Source: Botrytis cinerea B05.10 (taxonomy: Eukaryota > Ascomycota > Leotiomycetes > Helotiales > Sclerotiniaceae). Taken from it: a DNA stretch of 64,000 nt. The translations under genes and the position numbers were made by a program. Below the pieces are notes generated by a model, which had not been told where the DNA came from, ran no database searches, and was given only the letters and a program-made list of their open reading frames with translations. Each line of letters begins with the position of its first letter. Position 1 is the first letter of the stretch. Location of the stretch: NCBI RefSeq assembly GCF_000143535.2, contig NC_037324.1, positions 372,001-436,000 of the forward strand, written 5' to 3'. Positions 54,968 to 64,000 of this stretch are shown piece by piece.

Positions 54968-56996
54968 ATGGCGTCCAATATGAAGGAACGAAACTTGAAA
55001 GTCACACCCATCTACTCTCTCCCAGCTCCATCACACAATTCGACTTCGAATATCTTCTCACCGACCGCTCTTTCGAAACCTTCTTTCGATATTCGACCTG
55101 AATCTTCACCGGCTCTCCCATCGTCAAGTTTATATCGCAGGAATCACAAGGAAATGGCACTGTGCGGGGAGTACTTTACAACAAATGAAGAGTTTCAAGC
55201 TCTTCCTCCCGCTCTAAAACGGAAGGTATATATATCACTTTCGTTGCTATACTTTACCACGGTCATCACAATTTAAAAAACAAGGTTGGGGGTTTCATTT
55301 CGTATTTCAGGGTTGAGCTATTGAAAAAAGTAAAGAGATGTGGTTTAGCCCGTGCCAACGAGACGCCGTCGAAAGCTAGGTCTTCCAGTAGTACATTTAG
55401 TGGTGTCTTTCCCGCGTGAATCTACGCTAGATCTTTCCAATTCATACTGGCGGCGGGATCAGCAAACGCTATGAACACATTTATATGCAGGTACAAGAGA
55501 CGGTGGTTTTGCAATTCTTCTCATGCGGTTGTCGACGGTATTATTGTTAAAAGATGGGTGCTAACCGGGCCCTTTCGCAGTATTTCTCAACTTTGGAGCG
55601 TCTTCGATTCGCACAAAGCTCTAGGTCCAATGCCCTCGATGATCTTCCCATACAGAATACCCGTAGAAGTTCTATTGCCGACCGACGTGGCTTGAAGATT
55701 TCAGAGCTCGAGCCCCGACGCAGACCTTCACGACGATTAAAAAAGAAGAGGGAACATTCAATATCCAATAGTAATGATAAATCTTGGTTTTTAAGCAATT
55801 ACGAAACATTCCCGGAGACAATCAAAAGAAAGCAATTTTCGAGCGAAGAACAAGCATTATTAGCAAGCAGGATACGTGAAGCAGTTATATTGGATGCGGC
55901 GGACGAAAATCTCATGATACGAAGACGATCTCGTCGCATGGCTTCAGATCCACCGATATTATCTCCAAGCGTTAGAGGTTCTGTTTTCGGTGGGAAAACT
56001 AGCGGGATTCGAAGGAGAGCCTCGATGTCTAGTATGGCAGATACGTTTCTTGAAAGTTTCCAATGGATCGACGATGAGGCTAAGTTAGATCTTCATTTGG
56101 ATGATTATCATGCTTCAATATTTCCTTCTCTAAAAAGCGACCGGAAACCAACATTTCGACGACAAATGTCGATTTCAAAGCTTCCTTTCGGGCGAAGCTC
56201 GATATCTTCCATCACACCCAGATCTCCAAATCCCACATCACCTACCTTCAGCACACATTCCCGTTCGGCCACTTCGATAACAGGGCCAAGGCATGCCGCA
56301 AAACACAAAGTTAATTCGTCCCTATCGTCGATAGACCCCAATGCGACCCATTACCAAGACCCGGAAGCAAGACTAAAGCTAAGGGTATACTTAGCGTCAC
56401 CGCAAAAATTCGATGAGATAATCGAGTTTGGATTTCCATCTATGGATGCAGCAATGGGTGCATCAGAAAAGGAAAAGCCATCAAGGTTGATATCGAAACG
56501 CTCATCGAGAGATATGTTGAGGAGGAAGGCATCGAGTCCAGCGTTTGAACATTCATTCTTTAATGACGATACTGCTTCACTATTCGAAGACGACAAATCG
56601 ATGGCCGATTCTGATGCACCCATAACACCCCTGGAATATGAAAGCGGATATCCACTACAACGATCGCCATTTTATTATACCGGCAAGCCTCTTGCAGACT
56701 TTCAATCTGGGCCCAATAAACTACCTAGCAAACAACAAGACCCTTATACACAAGTTATGGCAGGAAATCGAGAACCTACGTTAAGAATGACACTCACACG
56801 GCAGGATCTGAGAGATGAGAGCGCAATATATGGATGGCAATCGAAGGAGCCGCTTGTGATGGAGGATCTAGAGAATCATAGGTATCCGCGAGGACCTATG
56901 GGTGGAGCGGATGGTTGGGGGGCACCGGTCGAGAAGGAAAATGGGGTGGTAAGAAGGTTTTGGAAGAGAGTGAAGAGTCAGCGAAAGACTTCGTGA
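54968..56996 (+). CDS. Conserved fungal Ser/Arg-rich protein of unknown function
   Basis: Exons 54968-55225 and 55581-56996 give 557 residues. The donor GTATAT and acceptor TTTCGCAG join LPPALKRK/YFSTLERLRFAQS, a block that I recall being conserved in ascomycete proteins annotated only as hypothetical or mucin-like. The intron is 355 bp, long for this window. The body has many Ser/Arg clusters (RRRPSRRLKKK, IRRRASMSS, RRQMSISKLPF), which look like kinase target sites or disordered basic regions. A short YFTTNEEFQALPP helix precedes the junction. The C terminus is basic (RRFWKRVKSQRKTS). There is no signal peptide or membrane segment. Function is unknown. Confidence 0.75.
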
Positions 56997-58111
56997 TAGG
57001 GTATCTAGAACAGAAGAAAAGGGAATCTTTGCAGATGGAGTTATTTAGCGGGCGAGCTTGTATCTTTAAGAAGCGTTTGCTTTGTATTTACCTCTCTTTT
57101 GTTGGAGGCTCGCGTGCATGGCAGGCTGGTTTTGCATAGCGATTGAATGGATACCAGGGATTTTAAATCGATAATTTAAAACAAAAGTCCTGAATTCAAA
57201 GATCGTATTGTTCGAAATGATGTGAATGTTTTTGTGTGTGTGCCATGCAATTCGCCTTCATTACTTCACCAACCGGTTGAATCGAAGGCCAAGTTTGACG
57301 TCGACATGATAGTCGGGATAAGTACAGCAAGGATCCATCCGCCGATGAAAATTGAATTGTGCTTTGACTTATTCGTATGGGAGGAAGGAAACATTTTATA
57401 ATGCTATCGACCGTCATAGCGGGAAAGAAGGAATCATTCGTATTAGCCGCTGCTGTGATGTGATGCAAACTTGCTTGACAAAGAACATTCCTTCCTATTG
57501 ACGTTCACGGTGACCGGCATCATTCCATTCGTATTCCGCAGTGGTGGTCGACGCCAGATCAATGAAGTGAATGGGAGGGTTGCAAGATGCTGATGCTGTG
57601 AAGAAGTGGTGAGAAGAATTGCCAACAATGCATGTATAAATCTGAATTGAAGAACCAACGAATGTTCTCTGTCCTCTGTCCTCTGTCCTCTGCCCTCTGT
57701 TCTCCCTCTCTTCATCCTTCTCCTTCTCCACCGAAATAAATTTCCTGCACCAGAAATAGATTCTCACCCCCAACCAATAACCAAGCCAGCATTCACGCGC
57801 GGAAGGTGCTGGGTGTGGTGTGGGATCTGAGTGCTCGTGCTTGCTTTATCATTGATAGGTCCGAGTTGTGAGGCACATGTGTGGCGCAAAAGTGCCCTGA
57901 AACGAGTAGCTGTACCTAGGCTCCTCACCATCATCATCATTGTTTCCAAAAGACACGCAACCCATTTACAGTCTTTGGTTATTAGAACCCTTTACTTTGT
58001 CGATTCTCACAGCAGTAGCAACATCCCAACCATCATCGCCATCATCGAATCGCCACTTGGTGATCCTTATCGAAGCTTCATGCGCTCCTGTATCACAGCC
58101 AACCCGCGAAG
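56997..58111. other. Spacer before VPS10
   Basis: No supported gene. CCTCTGT repeats (four to five copies, about 57667-57700) and small imperfect repeats occur. The last ~250 bp are the presumed VPS10 promoter and leader. Confidence 0.55.
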
Positions 58112-61100
58112 ATGAGGCTACGGAGCTCGGAGACAGGATGGCGGTGCCTCCTGATATCAACACTTCTCTATACTAGCGCGTGGGCAAAGAAAGATGCGCC
58201 TGGAGTTAGTTATGCTAAATCAGAACATTTCCCACACAATCTTCAGTACTTCGACGATTCCGACGTGTTACTGTACGAGGATAGAGATGATGCGATTGTT
58301 TACAGATCAGAGGATGCAGGAGAGACGTGGAAGAAAATCACAGCCGTTCCTGAAGGCAAAATGCTGGAGATTTCGATGCACCCATTTGATTCGAAAAGGG
58401 CATATATTATAACATCAGGGAAGAGTCATTGGGCAACTAATGACAGGGGAGAACATTGGGAGGAATTCTTTACGGACAATCAAGCCAGTGTATTCAGACC
58501 GGCGCTGAGTTATCATGCAAAGGATCCAGATAGAATTATCTTCAATGCAATGGATTGTACGGGGATTTTCTGCGAAGAATTGGTAAGAAGAGGAGTAGTA
58601 ATTCCCGCTGGACAATTCAAATGCTAACTATTTTCACAACAGTCTATGTACACTACTAACGGATTTGACAAAACTACTAAATTCCTCCGTTCCGATACTG
58701 CGGGCTGCCGCTGGGCAGTCTCTTCACCGGAGTTTACAACTGGCCAGAAGGACCTTGACAAAGACAGGATTCTCTGCGTTGCTAAAGGCAGATATTCTGT
58801 ATGGAGGTCAGACTACCGACTTGTTGTTTCTGATGATTTCTTCATTTCAGACGGTTCAGATATACAAGAATTTGAGCCAGAGCTGGAGCCAGGTCGAACG
58901 GTGAAGGGAATTCTTGAAATCGCACCCCAGAAGAAGTTCTTGATTACAGCTGCGGGCGCTGCCCGCACTGACGAGATGGCATTATACGTGTCTGATGATG
59001 CCATTAAATGGCACCGAGCAGAGTTTCCACACGACCATAAACTGACCCAGGAGGCATATACCATCTTGGAGGGAACCAATTACAGTATCCAAATCGACGT
59101 TTTGAACACGCGCCCACTCAATGCTATGGGAGTCATGTTCACCAGTAATTCAAACGGAACGTATTTCACCCGGAACATTGAGCACACAAATCGAGATATG
59201 GGCGGCTTGGTTGACTTCGAGAAAATGGCTGGAGTGCAAGGAATTGTGATGGTCAACGTAGTTGATAATTTTGAAAAAGTCGAGGAAAGTTTCATGGAAG
59301 TGAAGAAGAAAAAGTCCAAAATCAGTTTTGATGATGGACGAACCTGGCAACCTCTCAAGGTCAAAGATAAAGACCTTCATCTTCATTCCGTCACAGAGTT
59401 GGACAATTCTGGTCGGGTCTTCTCTAGCCCGGCTCCAGGTTTGGTAATGGGAAATGGTAATACAGGAGACTACTTGGGGGAATGGGATAAATCCAACCTT
59501 TATGTATCTGATGATGCAGGAGTTACTTGGCATCATGCCCTCGACGGACCACACAAGTACGAATTTGGAGATCAGGGATCTATTCTTGTGGCTGTACAAG
59601 ATGGCCATACAAAGGTGGTCAAGTACTCGTTAAACCACGGCAAAGATTGGAAGGAACTCGAACTCCAGGGGAAAATTCGCCCGCTACAATTGGTCACAAC
59701 TTCCGATTCAACAAGTCTTAAATTCCTCATGATTGGCGAGGATGAGTCGGACAAGAAGCGGACTTTCTATATGATTTCACTTGACTTTGACGAGATGCAT
59801 GAAAGACAATGCAAAAAGGATGATGATCTGGAGAAGTGGTACGCGAGGCGGGATGGTGACGGTAACCCAGCTTGCCTTATGGGCCACACTCAATATTATA
59901 TGCGCCGCAAAGCCGACGCAGATTGTTTCATGAAACAAGAATTCAAAGACCCAGTTGTTCAAACAGACGATTGCCCTTGTACAGACGCCGATTTCGAGTG
60001 TGATTACAACTTCATCAGAAGTGATGATCTCAAGGAATGCATACAAAAAGGTGCTTTGGTTGTTCCGGAAGGTCAATGTAAAGCATTTGGTCCCGATGAC
60101 ACATTTAAAGGGTCTTCCGGATGGCGTCTAATTCCGGGAAATACTTGTAAGCGAGACAGCGGCAAGCAGAAGGATGATCTAGTCGAACACAAATGCTCGA
60201 CTTCCGCAGCGCCTCCTGCTTCCGGTAAAGGAAACTCGACCGAATTCACATTCAAGGGTCAAGCATTCCTTGATAAACAATACCTTGAGAGGACTGGCGT
60301 TAGCACCAAAGTGGACGAAACAATCGTATTACAAACCGATCAAGAAACGATCTGGCTCACTCACGATCATGGAAAAAAGTGGAAGCAAATCTTGAAGGAC
60401 GAGAAAATTGTTCGAATTTACGCCAATCAGTACTTTAATGATGTTGTATTTTTCTTGACAAAGACCGAGACTGTTTTTTACTCGGTCGACCGTGGAGAGA
60501 ACATTAGAAGTTTTAAAGCCCCCCATCCACCAAGCCGTGAAGCTCTCGCAATGAACTTTCACCCTAAAAACAAGGACTGGTTCATATGGATGGGTGAGAA
60601 GTGTGATGGTCCTGGTAACTGTCATACCGTAGCTTCACTCACGCAAGACCGAGGAGATAGCAGCTGGAAAACGCTTCAGCGATATGTCCGAAAGTGCGAG
60701 TTTATCAAGGAAGCCGCAAAACAACAACGTGATGACAAATTGATCTATTGCGAAGTCAAAGAACGTGAAAATAACGAGGCTAATAATCCGTACCAACTAG
60801 TCTCGAGTGCGGACTTTTTTGATAAGCCGGCTACAGTGCACTTCACCAATGTAGTTGATTTTGCTACAATGTCTGAGTTCATTGTTGTTGCTACGAAGGA
60901 TAATGAGCACCAAACTTTGAAAGTCGATGCGAGCTTTGATGGGGTCAACTTTGCCGATGCCAAGTTCCCTCATGGTTTCGAGATTGATCATCAAGTTGGT
61001 TACACTGTGCTTGATAGCTCTACTCATTCCGTTTTTCTTCATGTTACAACGAATAATGAGAAGGGCAAGGAATTTGGAACCATCATTAAGAGTAATTCCA

Positions 61101-62754
61101 ACGGGACTTCGTACGTACTAAGCTTGAATGCCGTGGATAGAGATAGCACTGGTTATGTGGACTTCGAGAAGATGTTTGGACTCGAAGGAGTTGCCATGGT
61201 CAACGTTGTTGCGAATGCAGAATCGAAGAACTACAAGAAGGAAAATAAGAAGCTCAAGACCATGATTACCCACAACGACGGTGCAGAATGGGCTGGATTG
61301 AAACCTCCTGCACAAGGTCCAGATGGAAAGAAGTGGGGATGCAGTGGTCCAATAGAAAAATGCTCATTGAATATTCATGGTTATACCGAGAGATCCGACA
61401 AAACCCATACATTTTCTTCTCAATCGGCAATTGGTTTGATGATGGGCGTTGGAAATGTTGGAGAATTCCTCACAGATTACAAAGATGCCGACACCTTCAT
61501 GACCACTGATGGTGGCATAAACTGGAAGTGGGTCAAAAAGGGAGCTTACATGTGGGAATTTGGAGATCAAGGATCAATCATCGTCATTGTGAAAGAACAT
61601 GCATCGGTCAACGAAGTTCACTATTCTTTAAATGAGGGAGATACCTGGATTCCATACAAATTCTCCGACGCGGAAATGAAGGTTGAGGACCTTACTACGG
61701 TTCCAAGTGACAACGCTCGAAATTTCCTTCTCTGGGGTACGGTCGATGGTGCCCTCACAGCTATCAATCTTGATTTCTCGGGATTGAGAGACAAACAGTG
61801 TGATCTTGATGAGAACGACGTTGAAGGTGGAGATTATTATCTTTGGCAACCAAAACATCCTATGCAAGATGATGACTGCCTCTTTGGACATGTCTCGCAA
61901 TATCATCGAAAGAGAATTGATGCCGAATGTTATAATGGAAGGTTAATTCCTTCACTTCACAATATTGCCAGGAACTGCAGTTGTACTAGAAGAGATTTTG
62001 AGTGGTAAGTTATGTTTTCTGATATCAAATTTACAAAAACTAACGCAAAATCAGTGATCTCAACTACGAGCGCCAAAGCGATGGATCATGCGCTCTCGTT
62101 AAAGGTTACTCACCACCAGACCATTCCGAAATCTGTCGCATCGATAAAAACGCTGTGGAATACTTCAAACCTACGGGGTACCGTCGTCTTCCCCTCACAA
62201 CATGCCAGGCGGGCAATCAAATGGATGTTAGTGATGAAGCACATTCTTGTGCGGGTCATGAAGATGAATTCAATAGGAAACATGCAGCTTCTGGCTGGGC
62301 CATCTTCTTTGCGATTATCATTCCTATTGGTATTGCGGCTGCAGTTGGTACTTGGGTTTGGAGAAACTGGACTGGTAAATTTGGTCAGATTAGGTTGGGT
62401 GAACAAGGTATGTTTTCATCCCTCTCTCCTTCACCTTCTTCCCCTGACTCTTCTCATCCCTCCTCCCTAATTCTACTAAGAGTTATCCACTAACACCCCA
62501 CAGCATCATTCAATGACGAAGCTCCATACATTAAATACCCAGTAATGGCCGTAGCAGCCGCAGTAGCAGTTGCACAAGCAATTCCACTCCTTGCATCATC
62601 ATTATGGCGCTCAGCTTCAGGGTCATTGGGGAGAAATGTGCCGAATAGGAGATTCACGACTAGAGACAGTTTTGCAAGAGGCAGAGGAGATTATGCTGTT
62701 GTGGATGAGGATGAGGGAGAGTTGCTTGGAGAGGATAGCGATGAGGAGGTTTAG
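58112..62754 (+). CDS. VPS10: Vacuolar sorting receptor Vps10 (sortilin family)
   Basis: Exons 58112-58582, 58643-62004, 62055-62407 and 62504-62754 give 1478 residues. Introns have GTAAGA/CAG, GTAAGT/CAG and GTATGT/CAG signals and restore FCEEL/SMYTTNG, DFE/CDLNYERQ and [13 protein letters not shown] signal peptide spans about 1-25. Two Vps10 beta-propeller domains follow (about 45-650 and 720-1345), rich in S-x-D-x-G-x-T-W Asp-box repeats ([31 protein letters not shown]). Each ends in a 10CC cysteine module ([26 protein letters not shown]). A membrane segment lies at about 1358-1380 and a second hydrophobic stretch at about 1405-1428, as in many filamentous fungi. The acidic tail ends EDSDEEV. 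The protein cycles between late Golgi and endosome, carrying hydrolases such as carboxypeptidase Y, with retromer retrieval. Confidence 0.95.
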
Positions 62755-64000
62755 TCTTTGACAAAGAGGCGTGGGGGAAGAAAAGGGAAGGGGGGACTGA
62801 AAGGTAGTATCGTTAGCTTTGTAAAATTGGCGGTTCGAAGGAGGCTCAGGGAGAATAGTGCAAGGGAGGAGAAGAAGAGGAATTGTATGAGTCAGTTATA
62901 GGAATAGGAGTAGGAATAGGAATTGGGTATTTTAGACAATTGGAATTCATACGAATGTGCAAGGAGACGAACGCATGAAAAGGAATGAAAAACGAGGGTT
63001 ATGAAGTCTGCATGGTATTACATTGCTCTTTCAATATGATTTTAATTATACTTTTTGGCTTTGTTGAATCAAGTGTATGTCGTGCTGAGACAGAGTGAGA
63101 CAGCGAGACAGAGACAGCGAGAGTTTATATTTCTTTCCTTTTCTTGCCCTTCTAATTTCTCTTCTCCCTTGTGCTGTGGAGAGGGTAGTATGAGAGTATC
63201 TAGTCATGAAGGAAGGAAGGGAGAGGTTAGGAAGAGGGGTGAATGGAAAGGAAAGGAAACGGGTAGACTTTAGCAGGGCAAGGCAGAGCAAGAAAAGACA
63301 ATAATCGAGAGGGAAAACGAAGAGGGCATATCGTACAAATCGCATAGCATAGGTAGCAAATCGAAGTTCACAGTCATTCATTCATTCACTCATTTGTGTA
63401 TTCATTTTAAATAAATTAACTTTTCATTTCCGTTGATTCTCTCTTATCTACCTTACAACTGGCAAATAGCCCACTCATCCACCATGTCATATAACAATCC
63501 ACATGCAAAGCACATCCGCCAATGACTGCCATTCATCAGCTTCAATGCGAAGAACGTGCTTAGTGAATGACAAGAGCAGACGATCCATCCGGCTTCGAGG
63601 TTTCATGCATGCATCAATCCATATCAAGCAATGGAGATGTAAAATAAAGTAAGTAGATCAGCAAATCTTGCCAACCATTTTCGAGACCATTGTAGCTGCT
63701 TTTGTCGAGTTCCGTCATACCTGTAATTACCACCACATCAATTGCCTAGCAGCCTGCAATAGGTACCATATTTAAATTCCCATCCACTCCTTCATTCACT
63801 TCCCACAACGCCGACCTTGGTGTCTTTTTGGATCATATTCACCCTTTCCTCCTCACTCCATTTCGAGTTGGCTTTGTTCCGAGCTGGTTAGATTCAATTT
63901 GGCTGCCAATCAAATCATCTATTTGCCCTTTTTCTCCGAATTGCCCACCCTTCCATAAAAACAACAACGCCGTCGTGGATACTCATAAATTAAAAACAGG
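62755..64000. other. Spacer to window end
   Basis: No gene supported. It contains the VPS10 3' region, GA-rich purine tracts (about 62770-62920, 63200-63300) and AT-rich DNA. The end may be the promoter of a gene outside the window. Confidence 0.5.

Noticed and set aside
1..64000. Secondary-metabolite cluster, defence island or other multi-gene system
   Set aside because: No polyketide synthase, NRPS, terpene cyclase, cluster regulator, NLR or similar gene is present. Neighbouring genes belong to unrelated pathways.

Overview
The window reads as nuclear DNA of a filamentous ascomycete. Genes carry short introns of about 50-60 bp (a few longer) with GTAAGT-like donors, CTAAC-type branch sites and YAG acceptors. 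Gene density is low, spacers are AT-rich and full of microsatellites, and the gene set is typical of Pezizomycotina: SKT5/Chs4, a PAS hybrid histidine kinase, a CBM1-bearing carbohydrate esterase and a fungal lysine 2,3-aminomutase. Gene content and base composition would fit a Leotiomycete such as Botrytis or Sclerotinia, but this is an impression that no marker here proves.

Layout. Positions 1-4480 hold no convincing gene, only microsatellites and one clear MITE-like element (1908-2275). An intronless F-box-like gene (4481-5797) starts with a 21-bp minisatellite. A minus-strand block follows: HOP2 (7178-8314), SKT5/Chs4 (9693-12887, CaaX box on a 12-nt last exon), a decayed membrane-protein-like locus (15138-16193), a secreted acetyl xylan esterase with CBM1 (17282-18346), a small spliced hypothetical gene (19427-19977), a secreted M28 leucine aminopeptidase (21025-22616) and a seven-exon hybrid histidine kinase (23617-27535). 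A plus-strand block follows: COA6 (28736-29208), an MTHFS-like protein (30180-31058), a GNAT acetyltransferase (31605-32514) and a GT71-type mannosyltransferase (33721-35190). Next on the minus strand are a GPI-type Ser/Thr-rich wall protein (36941-38152) and mitochondrial ATP synthase alpha (42552-45112). The last plus-strand genes are lysine 2,3-aminomutase (47958-49723), a conserved fungal Ser/Arg-rich protein (54968-56996) and VPS10 (58112-62754). Spacers at 38-42.5 kb, 45-48 kb and 50-55 kb are long and largely empty.

Function. There is no biosynthetic cluster or defence island. The genes are mostly independent housekeeping genes (respiration: ATP1, COA6; vacuolar sorting: VPS10; meiosis: HOP2) mixed with cell-wall, secretion and signalling genes (SKT5, GT71, GPI protein, AXE, aminopeptidase, histidine kinase). 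I found no previously undescribed system. The most interesting observations are structural: functional residues placed on tiny exons (histidine-kinase H-box on 30 nt, CaaX box on 12 nt), minisatellites inside a coding region and inside an ATP1 intron, a TAA-flanked MITE, and several decayed or unassigned loci. All exon models were built by hand from splice signals and frame continuity and were not checked against transcripts.
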